Part shown: one piece after another, positions 55,553-64,000 of the stretch
How the letters are laid out: each line of letters opens with the position of its first letter
Position numbering within the stretch: the stretch's first letter is position 1
Source of the DNA: an uncultured Bacteroides sp.
GTDB taxonomy: Bacteria > Bacteroidota > Bacteroidia > Bacteroidales > Bacteroidaceae
Length of the DNA: 64,000 bases
Assembly (NCBI GenBank): GCA_949296415.1
Contig: CASFQC010000006.1
Coordinates: 1 to 64,000, forward strand
Direction: 5' to 3'
Made by a program: the position numbers and the translations under genes
The notes under the pieces: model-generated
Databases searched by the model: none
Told to the model about the DNA's origin: nothing
The model's input: the letters and a program-made list of their open reading frames with translations, nothing else

Positions 55553-57088
55553 TTACTTCGCATAGCTGACCGAACGGGTCTCGCGTATGACCGTAATCTT
55601 CACTTGTCCCGGATAAGTCATCTCATCCTGTATCTTCTTGGCTATCTCGCCCGAAAGGCTTTCGGTCTGTTTGTCGTCAATCTTATCGGCACCGACAATG
55701 ACACGCAGTTCGCGTCCGGCCTGTATGGCGTAAGTCTTTGTCACACCCGGATAAGACATAGCCAACTGCTCCAAATCATTCAGACGCTTGATGTAGGCTT
55801 CCACTATCTCCCTGCGCGCACCTGGACGGGCACCTGAAATGGCATCGCAAACCTGCACGATAGGAGCCAGCAGGCTGGTCATCTCAATCTCATCATGGTG
55901 TGCCCCGATGGCATTGCAGATGTCTGGTTTTTCCTTGTACTTCTCCGCAAGTTTCATTCCATAAAGTGCGTGCGGCAGTTCAGGCTCTTCATCAGGCACC
56001 TTTCCTATGTCATGCAACAGTCCCGCTCTCTTGGCCTTTTTCGGATTGAGTCCCAGCTCAGAAGCCATTACAGCACAAAGGTTGGCAGTCTCCCGCGCAT
56101 GCTGCAACAGGTTCTGCCCGTAAGACGATCTGTACTTCATCTTACCGATAATACGGATAAGTTCAGGATGTAGTCCGTGTATGCCAAGATCTATGGTCGT
56201 ACGCTTACCGGTCTCAATGATTTCCTCTTCAACCTGTTTGCGCACTTTGGCCACCACCTCTTCAATGCGTGCGGGATGGATACGTCCGTCAGTAACCAAC
56301 TGATGCAAGGCCAGACGGGCAATCTCTCTTCTTACCGGGTCAAAAGCGGAAAGCACAATAGCTTCAGGAGTATCGTCAACCACTATCTCCACACCGGTCG
56401 CAGCTTCCAGCGCACGTATGTTTCTTCCTTCACGCCCTATAATGCGTCCTTTAATCTCATCGGACTCTATATGGAATACAGTAACTGAATTCTCTATAGC
56501 TGTCTCGGTAGCCACACGTTGTATGGTCTGTATCACAATGCGTTTGGCTTCCTTGTTGGCTGTCATCTTGGCATCGTCCATAATGTCGTTGATGTATGAC
56601 TGTGCTTCTGTCTTGGCCTCTTCCTTCAGAGAGTCAATCATACGTTCCTTGGCTTCTTCAGCAGAGAGTCCGGAAATAGCCTCTAATTTTACAATTTCCT
56701 GCTGCTGCAACTGGTCAAGCTCTTCTTTCTTTTTATCCACAATAGCCAGTTGTGCCTCAAGATTCTCTCTGACACTTTCGGCCTCAGCCTTTTTCCGCTG
56801 AATTTCCTCTTGACGCTGGTTCAGCACCATTTCACGTTGCTTCAGTTTGTTCTCAATCTGCTGAATCTTCTGATTACGCGCAGCCACCTCTTTTTCCAGC
56901 TCGGCTTTCTTGTCAAGGAACTTGCCTTTCACTTCCAGCAGTTTGTTTTTCTTAATCACTTCGGCTTCGGCCTCAGCATCCTTCAATATGGCATCATACT
57001 TTGATTTCAGCCCATACTTGAACAGCAGATACGAAACTACACCTCCCACAAGGAGGCAGGCAATGGATACTACTATTGTAACTACCAT
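55553..57088 (-). CDS. rny: Ribonuclease Y
   Basis: 511 residues, membrane-anchored endoribonuclease that starts mRNA decay. An N-terminal helix (about 4-24, [18 protein letters not shown]), a long Glu/Lys-rich coiled coil to about 180, a KH domain ([19 protein letters not shown]) and the HD domain ([12 protein letters not shown] with the HD pair) are all present and of normal length. It follows zapA on the same strand; a terminator-like hairpin lies only 37 nt before its start. Confidence 0.96.
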   Translation of the reverse strand: MVVTIVVSIACLLVGGVVSYLLFKYGLKSKYDAILKDAEAEAEVIKKNKLLEVKGKFLDKKAELEKEVAARNQKIQQIENKLKQREMVLNQRQEEIQRKKAEAESVRENLEAQLAIVDKKKEELDQLQQQEIVKLEAISGLSAEEAKERMIDSLKEEAKTEAQSYINDIMDDAKMTANKEAKRIVIQTIQRVATETAIENSVTVFHIESDEIKGRIIGREGRNIRALEAATGVEIVVDDTPEAIVLSAFDPVRREIARLALHQLVTDGRIHPARIEEVVAKVRKQVEEEIIETGKRTTIDLGIHGLHPELIRIIGKMKYRSSYGQNLLQHARETANLCAVMASELGLNPKKAKRAGLLHDIGKVPDEEPELPHALYGMKLAEKYKEKPDICNAIGAHHDEIEMTSLLAPIVQVCDAISGARPGARREIVEAYIKRLNDLEQLAMSYPGVTKTYAIQAGRELRVIVGADKIDDKQTESLSGEIAKKIQDEMTYPGQVKITVIRETRSVSYAK

Positions 57089-57125
57089 ATTCTTTTTTGT
57101 TTTTAATATTATAAATTTTATAAAT

Positions 57126-57192
57126 AAAAAAACGCACCAACCTCTCCCTTTACTTTACTGCACCAGCGGTAAAGGCATCAGTTCAGTGCGTT
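57126..57192 (-). terminator. Terminator-like hairpin between zapA and rny
   Basis: Minus strand: AACGCAC (57192-57186) pairs with GTGCGTT (57137-57131) and is followed by a T run. Inside, a second stem CTTTAC/GTAAAG (57174-57169 with 57158-57153) caps a large asymmetric internal loop. Two further small hairpins (57206-57217 and 57227-57241) precede it. It could attenuate rny or form the 3' end of a small RNA. Confidence 0.6.
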
Positions 57193-57258
57193 ATTCTTGT
57201 CTTGCTTCCCTTGGGAAAGGAACGAACTTCCATGCCGGAAGGACACATAAGACGTTTT

Positions 57259-57549
57259 TCACTCTTCACGCATATAGTCCTCAAGCACTTTAGTCAGTTC
57301 ATCCACCTTACGGGCATAAGGAGCCGTGTCATTACGCTGTTTTTCCTTCAAAGCGTCCCATGCGAACAGGTAAGCCGTCATTACGGCCAGTCTCTTGTCC
57401 GACAAGTTTGGATAAAGCTCCCTATACGCATTCATTCGGATATTCACCTGTTTGGCCGCCGCTCTTACCAATTCCTCATCCGACCTTTTTATAGTCAGAG
57501 GATAATTGTCGTCGGCCATCAGTAGGTTTATCTTTATCTTATCGTCCAT
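57259..57549 (-). CDS. zapA: Cell division protein ZapA
   Basis: 96 residues. KINLLMADDNYPLTIKRSDEELVRAAAKQVNIRMNAYRE-type start (here read in two parts) and a helical C terminus (RLAVMTAYLFAWDALKEKQ) are typical of ZapA, which bundles FtsZ filaments at the division site. Between a coiled-coil gene and rny, probably one transcript from 57886-57893. Confidence 0.88.
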   Translation of the reverse strand: MDDKIKINLLMADDNYPLTIKRSDEELVRAAAKQVNIRMNAYRELYPNLSDKRLAVMTAYLFAWDALKEKQRNDTAPYARKVDELTKVLEDYMREE

Positions 57550-57568
57550 ACATCTCTTTTTTATAAAT

Positions 57569-57865
57569 CTACAGTTGATTCAACAAAGCGATGCATTTGT
57601 CGACTTCACGCACTAATTGTGACAATCGCAGCTGCGTCTCTTTCACGTCGCTGCCGTTAAGGCTGATTGTCGTAGCTGTCTTTAGGTCGTTAAAGCGTCG
57701 CTCCAACAGCCGGTATTCGGCCTGTACCTGTCTGCACTCGTTTTCTTTTTCTTCCAGTTGCTGCCGCAATTCACTGTTTTTACGTCTCAATTCATCATGC
57801 AAATAAATCAAATGACGCACACGTGCTTCGAAAGTACTCAACCGATTCTTTTCTTCGTCTGTCAT
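57569..57865 (-). CDS. Coiled-coil protein upstream of zapA
   Basis: 98 residues, almost entirely coiled coil (ELRRKNSELRQQLEEKENEC, LLERRFNDLK) with a C-terminal LVREVDKCIALLNQL helix. Resembles ZapB-like division helpers by composition and position before zapA, though a ZapB identity is inferred. The start at 57865 is chosen because the promoter box lies at 57886-57893; an in-frame codon at 57886 would overlap it. Confidence 0.75.
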   Translation of the reverse strand: MTDEEKNRLSTFEARVRHLIYLHDELRRKNSELRQQLEEKENECRQVQAEYRLLERRFNDLKTATTISLNGSDVKETQLRLSQLVREVDKCIALLNQL

Positions 57866-57885
57866 TACTACGCCAAAAGTGTACA

Positions 57886-57893
57886 CAAATTTA
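57886..57893 (-). promoter_or_regulatory. Promoter of the coiled coil-zapA-rny group
   Basis: TAAATTTG on the minus strand with TTTG 18 nt further upstream: a near-ideal Bacteroidales promoter. Confidence 0.7.
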
Positions 57894-58008
57894 CGATTTA
57901 CTTACATATTACAAAAGTTTTTCGGCGAAAAAATATGCTTTTTGCCCCTTTTATTCCCTTCAACGCACTTCCGGAAGAGTTTTTTTGCCTGAAAAGCACA
58001 ATCATGAC

Positions 58009-58016
58009 TATATTTG
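58009..58016 (+). promoter_or_regulatory. Promoter of the nucleosidase gene
   Basis: TATATTTG with TTTG at 57984-57987, 21 nt upstream. Confidence 0.65.
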
Positions 58017-58098
58017 CACAACCAAATGTGGAAAGACAGAAAGAGTTTTTCCGTTGGCAGATTCTTTCATTTTTTTCCTTCTAAAAACAAAGTATAAT

Positions 58099-58671
58099 AT
58101 GATACGCATACTGGTGACTTACGCCACTCAAGGAGAATTTGTAGAGATACCTTTCCCACCAATGATCGGAAACGAGGAAGTGCAGGCCGGATACCTGCGC
58201 ACGGGAATAGGAAAAGTAAAGTCGGCCTTTCATCTGACCAACGCATTAAAAGACATAAAACCGGATGTGGTACTCAATGTGGGGACTGCCGGAACGGCAT
58301 CGCACCAAGTGGGTGACGTGCTGGTGTGCCGCAGCTTCATGGACCGCGACCTGCAGAAGACGGCAGGGCTTGGACTGGAGTGGCAAATAGACGCCTTCCC
58401 GGTTCCGTCCGAATCTCCATTGGCCGGACTATGGCCGGGAAACGCCCTATGCAATACGGGCGACAGCTTCCTCACCGTAGCCGAAGGCATGGAAGGCGAT
58501 GTGGCCGACATGGAAGCCTATGCCCAAGCTTTTGTATGCAAAGCCATGGAAGTGCCTTTCATCGCAGTGAAATATGTCACCGACATTTTAGGGAAGAACT
58601 CGGTAACACAATGGGAAGACAAGCTGGCCGAAGCCCGCGAAGGACTCCGGCTGTTCTTTACGGCCGGCTGA
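58099..58671 (+). CDS. Nucleosidase/phosphorylase-family protein
   Basis: 190 residues, shorter than most (about 230). Motifs of the purine nucleoside phosphorylase/MTA-SAH nucleosidase fold: LRTGIGKVKSAFHLTNAL, VLNVGTAGTA, NTGDSFLTV, and DMEAYAQAFVC with the base-binding Asp/Glu pair. Probably hydrolyses a purine nucleoside such as S-adenosylhomocysteine or methylthioadenosine; exact substrate not decided. An open extension to 57823 runs over the promoter. Ends 14 nt into the convergent S46 gene. Confidence 0.82.
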   Translation: MIRILVTYATQGEFVEIPFPPMIGNEEVQAGYLRTGIGKVKSAFHLTNALKDIKPDVVLNVGTAGTASHQVGDVLVCRSFMDRDLQKTAGLGLEWQIDAFPVPSESPLAGLWPGNALCNTGDSFLTVAEGMEGDVADMEAYAQAFVCKAMEVPFIAVKYVTDILGKNSVTQWEDKLAEAREGLRLFFTAG

Positions 58672-60829
58672 GCATCTCATCGGCTATCCATGTGGCACCT
58701 GCATACTTGTCAATGACAAACAACACGTAACGTATGTCCACACATATGGCCCGCTGGGAAGAAGGCCGGAAAGCAATGTCGCCTGTAAGTCCCTCATAAT
58801 TACGGTCAAAGGCTACCCCTATAAGCTTTCCCCAGGCATTAAGGACTGGACTGCCTGAGTTGCCTCCCGTATTGTCTGTATCCACAACGAAGCACGTGGT
58901 CATCTGCCCGTCGGCATCGGCATAACGCCCGTAATCGCCCTCGGCATACAGCCGCTTCAGTTTGTCAGGCACTATGAACTCCGGATTGGACGGGTCTTCT
59001 TTCTGCATGACACCTTTCAGAGTGGTACGATAGCAGTCTACTATGCCGTCAGCCGGACTATACGAAGCCACTTTGCCATAAGTCAGCCTCAGTGTAGAGT
59101 TGGCGTCTGGATAGAGAGCCTGTCCTTTTGCCTGTCGCATATCCATCATCCCTTTTACCCATATCTTATGCGCCCGGTTATAGTCGCGATTGGCTTCCGC
59201 CATACTGATGGCTGTCTTCAGCAAGCCGTCGGTTATGGAATATTTTAAAAGCACCATCCAGTCGGTGTCCAGCTTGTACAAGGTAGGTTTCTTCATGAAC
59301 CGGTCGAAATTCGCCTTGCTTCCGAACATAGAGTGTTCGAAACAGGCATCAACAAAGCGATCGGTATCCCCCTTGAATTTTCTGTCTATTATCTTAAATA
59401 TGCTGATGCGTTCCTCAGGAGCGATGTAACGCGCATAGACGGCCAGCATAGCCTTGGCCACCTTACGTTCCACTTCGGGATAAGGCACAGAAGCAAAATA
59501 GCGTGCGGCTGCCACATCCAGACTGTCCGCAGCCTTGGCTATACGCGCCTTGTCCTTGGACCTTAACGCCGTCTGCAAGGCCGCAGTGGAAGGAATCTTC
59601 ATGCAGTCCAAAGCGGTAACCAGTGCTTCCTGTATGGCTTGCTGATGATAGAGGGCGGATCTTCTCTGAGCCACAATACGGTTTATGGTATTGAAAGCCG
59701 ACAGTAACGCCGTGTCGCCACGTTCTTTCCCAAAGGCCAGCAAAGCCTCCTGTTGGCTGCGTTTGGTGTCTGTCACCCCCAACTTGACCAATCCCTCATT
59801 CATGCCCAACGCGTTCTTCCAGTAATTGGCGCTTGAAGCATATTTGGCCGCATAGTGTATACGTACCGCATCGTCAGCCTCCATCTCCTGACGGAGCACA
59901 TTCTGACGGGCATCTCTGACGTGTATGCGCATAAAATTGACTGTCTGCATGCGCTCTTCCACTTCGTCACTGGTCATGTAACGCCAATTTCTTCCCGGGA
60001 ATCCCATGACAAAAGCAAAATCGCCCTCCTTATAGCCGTCCAAACTGATGGAAAGAGGCTGTCTTACCTCCAAAGGCAAATTCTCCGGGGCATAAGAGGC
60101 CGGAGAACCGTCGGGAGCGGCATAGATGCGGAAAAGTGAGAAGTCACCGGTATGTCTGGGCCATGTCCAATTGTCGGTATCAGCCCCAAACTTGCCTATA
60201 GACGAAGGCGGAGCTCCCACCAAGCGGACATCGCTATATGTCTTCTTTATGAACAGATAATACTTGTTTCCCCCATAGAAAGCTTTAAGCTCCATACTGC
60301 TCCCCTGTGGAAGTTCAATGCCTTCCGTCCGGGCAAAACGCCCGGCCACTATTTTCAGATAAGCGGGAGAGAGATAGTTCACCCCTTGTGGGTCGGGATC
60401 CTTGGCCAGCTGGGTCTGAACGTAAGAAGTGACATCAAGAATTCTGTCTATAAACGTCACAGTCAGCCCTTTGCATGGTAACTCTTCCTGACGGTTCGCA
60501 GCCCAGAACCCTTCGGTAAGATAATCGTGCTCCACACTACTGTGCTGCTGTATATATCCATAGCCGCAGTGATGATTGGTGAGCACCAATCCTTGCGCAG
60601 ACACGACTTCACCTGTGCATCCTCCCCCGAAGTGCACCACGGCATCCTTCAGAGACAGGCTGTCGGCATTATATATCTGGTCTACGGGAATTAGCAATCC
60701 CAACTCGCGCATAGCCACAGCGTTCTGTGTCTTCAAATCGGTCAGCATCCACATGCCCTCGTCTGCTTTCATGCCGGTGCAAAAAGCAGCGGCAGCCAGA
60801 CAGCATAACAGTCTTTTCACACTTCTCAT
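58658..60829 (-). CDS. S46-family dipeptidyl peptidase (DPP7/DPP11-like)
   Basis: 723 residues, signal peptide about 1-22 (MKADEGMW start of mature part). S46 peptidases release dipeptides from the N terminus of peptides in the periplasm. The catalytic His (H87 in LTNHHCGYGYIQ), Asp (GADTDNW region) and Ser (TGGNSGSPVLNAWG) of the chymotrypsin-like fold are present, with the large helical insert between. Which specificity (DPP7 hydrophobic or DPP11 acidic) depends on one residue near GLTGDIAF that I cannot call. Length is normal. Confidence 0.92.
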   Translation of the reverse strand: MRSVKRLLCCLAAAAFCTGMKADEGMWMLTDLKTQNAVAMRELGLLIPVDQIYNADSLSLKDAVVHFGGGCTGEVVSAQGLVLTNHHCGYGYIQQHSSVEHDYLTEGFWAANRQEELPCKGLTVTFIDRILDVTSYVQTQLAKDPDPQGVNYLSPAYLKIVAGRFARTEGIELPQGSSMELKAFYGGNKYYLFIKKTYSDVRLVGAPPSSIGKFGADTDNWTWPRHTGDFSLFRIYAAPDGSPASYAPENLPLEVRQPLSISLDGYKEGDFAFVMGFPGRNWRYMTSDEVEERMQTVNFMRIHVRDARQNVLRQEMEADDAVRIHYAAKYASSANYWKNALGMNEGLVKLGVTDTKRSQQEALLAFGKERGDTALLSAFNTINRIVAQRRSALYHQQAIQEALVTALDCMKIPSTAALQTALRSKDKARIAKAADSLDVAAARYFASVPYPEVERKVAKAMLAVYARYIAPEERISIFKIIDRKFKGDTDRFVDACFEHSMFGSKANFDRFMKKPTLYKLDTDWMVLLKYSITDGLLKTAISMAEANRDYNRAHKIWVKGMMDMRQAKGQALYPDANSTLRLTYGKVASYSPADGIVDCYRTTLKGVMQKEDPSNPEFIVPDKLKRLYAEGDYGRYADADGQMTTCFVVDTDNTGGNSGSPVLNAWGKLIGVAFDRNYEGLTGDIAFRPSSQRAICVDIRYVLFVIDKYAGATWIADEMLSRP

Positions 60830-60870
60830 ATTTGTTCTTCCAGTTAAAAGTCAGATTATGATTATATGGT

Positions 60871-60878
60871 CAAATATA
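60871..60878 (-). promoter_or_regulatory. Promoter of the S46 gene
   Basis: TATATTTG on the minus strand, 42 nt before the ATG at 60829. A second, overlapping ACATTTG lies 10 nt upstream. Confidence 0.6.
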
Positions 60879-60978
60879 CACAAATGTTCCTATGTGCCCC
60901 AAATAAAGAAAAAGATATAATCAAGAAGAGAAAGAATCCTATATATTATCCATCCACATCCTGTGCTTGAAACAGAAC

Positions 60979-61500
60979 CTACTCCATCAGCCGGAAACGC
61001 CATGCACAGCAACACGTAGGGTCGGTCACCTCTGGGAAACAGCTGATGCATTCACACGTGATGCGGTCGTCTATCGTGTGCGCAAAGCCTGCATATTCTA
61101 TTTCGCCTACGGGCTTACAAGGATGGAAAGGCATTTGTTTGCGCTCTCTGGCCTGCTGCACGCGGCATGTCCTTGTCCTGTAGACCAATGTCTTCCCCTC
61201 GTCTTCCATAAGGATATCCGCCTCGTTCAGGTTGGCATAGAAACGCAGACGCAAAGCGGAGGCAAGGCCTTCAAGCCCCGGATGTTCCGGCAAACCCAGA
61301 AAACGCTTGATGCGTCCGGCCTCAATGACCGTGAAGCGTTTCCATGCTTCGCCATCGTGATACATAGCCTCGTCCATTCCGTGTGTCCGTTCTACGGATT
61401 GGAACCACACACCGTCCATAGCCAGCCAGTTTTTGGAATAATCTTCAATCAGGCGAATCAGCTCCTCTTTGGCAAGCGATTGCAAGTACTCGTTCTTCAT
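60979..61500 (-). CDS. DUF6125-like cysteine-rich protein
   Basis: 173 residues. A conserved-looking N-terminal part (LIEDYSKNWLAMDGVWFQSVE), a middle ADILMEDEGKTLVYRTRTCRVQ, and a C-terminal cysteine cluster (CECISCFPEVTDPTCCCAW) that could bind an Fe-S cluster or zinc. I recall similar proteins as DUF6125; their role is unknown and the label is tentative. Start at 61500 preferred; an in-frame codon at 61521 adds only seven residues. Confidence 0.65.
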   Translation of the reverse strand: MKNEYLQSLAKEELIRLIEDYSKNWLAMDGVWFQSVERTHGMDEAMYHDGEAWKRFTVIEAGRIKRFLGLPEHPGLEGLASALRLRFYANLNEADILMEDEGKTLVYRTRTCRVQQARERKQMPFHPCKPVGEIEYAGFAHTIDDRITCECISCFPEVTDPTCCCAWRFRLME

Positions 61501-61623
61501 ATTTCTTTGATTATGACGCAAAGATATACATTATTTTTGTCCCGTCAAATCAGGCATATCCCACATTTACGTCCACACCATAGTCTGTCACGACGACAGC
61601 GCCATGCGGCTACAAGCTAAATA

Positions 61624-61751
61624 TTGTATATCAATTGTTTGGCGCGGACAGACTAATCGTTTCCTGTCAATGGTTCCGCACCAGGCTGCGGACGGCTTCA
61701 CACCAGACAGCGGACAGTTTCACACCGGGCTGTGCATGGGTCCGCACCAGA
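61624..61751 (+). repeat. Intergenic repeat element, copy D
   Basis: Starts TTGTATATCA, then TTTGGCGCGGACAGACT, the core TTTCCTGTCAATGGTTCCGCA and units CCAGGCTGCGGACGGCTTCA, CACCAGACAGCGGACAGT and CACCGGGCTGTGCATGGGTC. It lies in the 255 bp gap between the DUF6125-like gene and vsr. Same family as copies A and B. Confidence 0.72.
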
Positions 61752-61754
61752 CCT

Positions 61755-62270
61755 TCATTCCGGCTTGCCGTATGTCTCTTCCGGCTCGGCGGCCATAAGC
61801 GTTTCAGACTCATCGGAAATATCGTAGGTCTTTACCTTACGGTCTTCAAGATAGATATGATTCAGGGTATAGGCCAATGATTCGAGCGTCCGTTCACGGA
61901 CTTTCGGTTTTAGCTGGCATTCCCATACCGTAATGCAGTGCCAGCCCATAGTGGCAAGACAACTCTGCTCCTCCTTGTCGCGTCTTTTGTTCCGTTCTAT
62001 CTTGTTCTGCCAGAAAGCCGTATTTGTCTTGGGCAAGCGATAATACTTGCAACACTCATGTCCGTGCCAAAAGCAGCCGTTCACAAAAATCACCGTGCGG
62101 TATTTGCGCAGTACCAAATCCGGATGGCCGGGAAGGCGCGGATGGTTCAACCGGAAACGGAATCCCCGGCCGAAAAGGAATTTCCGCACTATCATCTCGG
62201 GCTTGGTATCCTTTCCGCGTATGGCTGCCATGCAACGATGGCGCTGTTCCTTGGTCAACCTGTCTGCCAT
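61755..62270 (-). CDS. Very short patch repair (Vsr) endonuclease-like protein
   Basis: 171 residues, normal size. Vsr motifs: RCMAAIRGKDTKPEMIVRKFL, the metal-site LPGHPDLVL with the catalytic Asp, VIFVNGCFWHGHECC (zinc/His site) and ITVWECQL. Vsr usually nicks at T:G mismatches arising from 5-methylcytosine deamination beside a dcm-type methylase. No methylase is in the window; instead it sits 11 bp behind a DUF2357 gene, suggesting a restriction or defence role. Confidence 0.9.
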   Translation of the reverse strand: MADRLTKEQRHRCMAAIRGKDTKPEMIVRKFLFGRGFRFRLNHPRLPGHPDLVLRKYRTVIFVNGCFWHGHECCKYYRLPKTNTAFWQNKIERNKRRDKEEQSCLATMGWHCITVWECQLKPKVRERTLESLAYTLNHIYLEDRKVKTYDISDESETLMAAEPEETYGKPE

Positions 62271-62281
62271 TCCTTATCTGC

Positions 62282-64000
62282 CTATGTTGTTGCGGATTGC
62301 CTTTCTGTCCACCGGTTTATCTCATCAAACGTTGTTTCAACGAACGTAGGACCGTCTGTTTCCAGTCTCTCAGCCAACCGGTGGTCTGCAAAGAGCCTCC
62401 GGTCGAATTTCAGCTCAAAGACCAAGTCCGGGCGGTCCGACGACTGCTGTCCTTCTCCGGCCTCCCCTGCCGGAATAATCAGCATTCCAGTTATCTCATA
62501 CACGTCCCTCATCCCTTTCCCTTTGATATACGGGATGAAAAAATGCAAATTCTGCAATGCGACAGTGGAAGGGAAATGTGCCGACACACAGCACAGACGA
62601 GTAATACTTTCCGGAAAATCCTGCCCGCACACGCCAATGAGCACACGGCTGCCCACACCGACAAAGGTCCCCTTCTGAGGAATAACCTGCGCTATGGCTT
62701 CCTGCGACCTTTTCTGTATCAGCTCCTCTATAAAGTCTTCCAACAGTTGCCTGCCACAACCTGAGTCAGGACGTAAAGGGAACGCGCCGATGCCCACCTC
62801 ACCTATGCTCTTGAAGTAGCCGGCCTCCCGCACATCTGCCAGTTCTCCGCTACCCGGAAAAAGGACATAGGCACCAACAACTTCTTTTCTCAGCATAGCG
62901 GACGATGACTCCTTGTAATAAATGGCATCCCTGTATCTGTGCATCTGGTTTATCGTCTCATCGGGAGGACAATCTACACGTCCGTCTCTTCCGCCTATGC
63001 GATACTTGGCATCAAAAAGATAAGTCAGCCTCATGCCTTCCCGAAGGTCGTTCTTCACCAGCCGCAGAACAATGTCCGGCTTTTGAGAAACGGTACGTAT
63101 GACCAACCCCATTACGCCATCCTTTCTGCTGCCTTCCGCCGTAATTTTGGGATTATAGGCCAACTCGGCCAGTAACGTGCCGTCTTTCCAGAAAAGGATA
63201 CATGAATGCTCTCCCCTTCCAAGTTCCCAGGTGAACAGGCTATTAAGTTCCATACGGTTTCTGTGCTCCACCTCGCAGTCTTGCAGATGGAGTTGTCTTT
63301 TCAGCATATGGCTGAGTTCTATAAAACACCAAATTTCATACAAGACTGCGATGTCCTTGGTTTGCAGACGATAGAAGCCGTCATTGAGAGAATAAGCATG
63401 CCGCAACAGATTCCATGTGCGGTACACCTGACTATAGCCGGTGGCTTTCTGCAAGGTCAGATTTTCCTGGCTCATGCCTTTAAAGCGTCCTACGGTTCTG
63501 AAGAATGGATTTCTCCGTAAGCGTTTCAGGTCGGCTGAAACGGCATCCATGTTCTCCTTCATGATGTCAGAGACAGATTTCAGCTGTTCTATCCGCCTTT
63601 TCAGTTTCTCAAACCTGTCGGCTATCTGTCCGATAGCAAACTTCAGGAAACGGTTCTCCAGCGTATCATTGGTACGCACCGGTTCCTTCTGACGGTAAAC
63701 ATGCGCCGATTCCTTTCTGTGTTCGGCCAGCTCGTTCTCCAAAGAAGCGGAAACAAAAGCCAATGCGTCCGCCCTTTTACTGACCTCCCTTCCACGCAGC
63801 CTACGGCGGGGACAATCCAGGATATTCCTGCAGGCCTTGACAAACTTCAGCTGTTCGCTCTCAAATATGTTCCACCAGATGATTTCCGGTGCCTCTCCCC
63901 GGATATCGGGGGAAAAGCCGTGAAATGTCCGCCGCATATAGTCAAGTGACAGCATCCGGTACTCCCGCTCCACATCTTTGATAATAACATTCCAATGTCT
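62282..64000 (-). CDS. DUF2357/PD-(D/E)XK restriction-type protein (5' end outside the window)
   Basis: At least 572 residues; the frame stays open to the edge, so the start is missing. Domain order: helical N-terminal region, a coiled coil (about residues 130-165 of the visible part), then a PD-(D/E)XK nuclease core: PDIVLRL, then YLFDAKYRIGG with the D...D-x-K pattern. Such proteins (DUF2357) act as nuclease partners of McrB-like AAA+ GTPases, as in LlaJI-type and similar systems. The C-terminal region has GAFPLRPDSG and a small all-beta-like section. The gene order DUF2357-vsr suggests a McrB-like gene just beyond 64000. Confidence 0.8.
   Translation of the reverse strand, partial: RHWNVIIKDVEREYRMLSLDYMRRTFHGFSPDIRGEAPEIIWWNIFESEQLKFVKACRNILDCPRRRLRGREVSKRADALAFVSASLENELAEHRKESAHVYRQKEPVRTNDTLENRFLKFAIGQIADRFEKLKRRIEQLKSVSDIMKENMDAVSADLKRLRRNPFFRTVGRFKGMSQENLTLQKATGYSQVYRTWNLLRHAYSLNDGFYRLQTKDIAVLYEIWCFIELSHMLKRQLHLQDCEVEHRNRMELNSLFTWELGRGEHSCILFWKDGTLLAELAYNPKITAEGSRKDGVMGLVIRTVSQKPDIVLRLVKNDLREGMRLTYLFDAKYRIGGRDGRVDCPPDETINQMHRYRDAIYYKESSSAMLRKEVVGAYVLFPGSGELADVREAGYFKSIGEVGIGAFPLRPDSGCGRQLLEDFIEELIQKRSQEAIAQVIPQKGTFVGVGSRVLIGVCGQDFPESITRLCCVSAHFPSTVALQNLHFFIPYIKGKGMRDVYEITGMLIIPAGEAGEGQQSSDRPDLVFELKFDRRLFADHRLAERLETDGPTFVETTFDEINRWTERQSATT

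Noticed and set aside
61624..61751. CRISPR array
   Set aside because: The units are imperfect, lack unique spacers and pair with each other; no cas1 nearby. The lone Cas2-like gene at 21862 does not change this.

Overview
The window looks like a chromosomal segment of a fairly GC-rich Bacteroidaceae member (Bacteroides/Phocaeicola-like). The reasons are the Bacteroidales promoter motif TAnnTTTG upstream of many genes, weak Shine-Dalgarno sites, and family-level signatures: an UpxY capsule antiterminator, DUF6242-type lipoprotein, tandem OmpH/Skp after BamA, PPi-dependent phosphofructokinase and an S46 peptidase. Species cannot be fixed from the sequence alone.

Layout. 1-16.1 kb is a housekeeping core: a CsgG-like protein, prmC/ribD (divergent), a lipoprotein, the envelope run uppS-bamA-ompH-ompH-murI, proline synthesis proB-proA, pyrimidine synthesis pyrK-pyrD, and tRNA-Pro(CGG). 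16.1-18.7 kb holds a prolyl-oligopeptidase-like lipoprotein with a small lipoprotein. 19.1-34.1 kb is a capsular polysaccharide island: an UpxY antiterminator, a 3 kb stretch of decayed toxin-antitoxin modules, two copies of a ~200 bp repeat and a Cas2-like gene paired with a broken membrane protein, then a tightly overlapping operon wzx - FrhB1 - wzy - PvT1 - GT2 - FrhB2 - PvT2 - FrhB3 - PvT3. 34.2-39.7 kb is a second glycan block (two GT4 enzymes, a radical SAM protein, an acyltransferase broken at a C7 tract, a YjbH-like protein). 39.7-61.5 kb is mixed core: DUF2130 protein, GH25 lysozyme, PFP, a TlpA-like lipoprotein with a stop codon in its signal peptide, a deiminase pair, a secreted phosphatase-family protein, a GH63-like glucosidase, a transglutaminase-like lipoprotein, cutC, and the coiled-coil protein-zapA-rny group, then a nucleosidase, S46 peptidase and a cysteine-rich small protein. 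61.7 kb to the end is the edge of a restriction island (Vsr nuclease plus a DUF2357/PD-(D/E)XK protein running off the window).

Most notable: a family of related intergenic elements (anchor TGTATATCA plus ~22 nt hairpin-forming units) lies on both flanks of the capsule island and again at the edge of the restriction island. Other points are two dead toxins each followed by the same ~200 bp repeat, a palindromic insert inside one Fe-S gene, a Cas2-like/membrane-protein pair of unknown role, and several leader or 3'-end hairpins that look regulatory.
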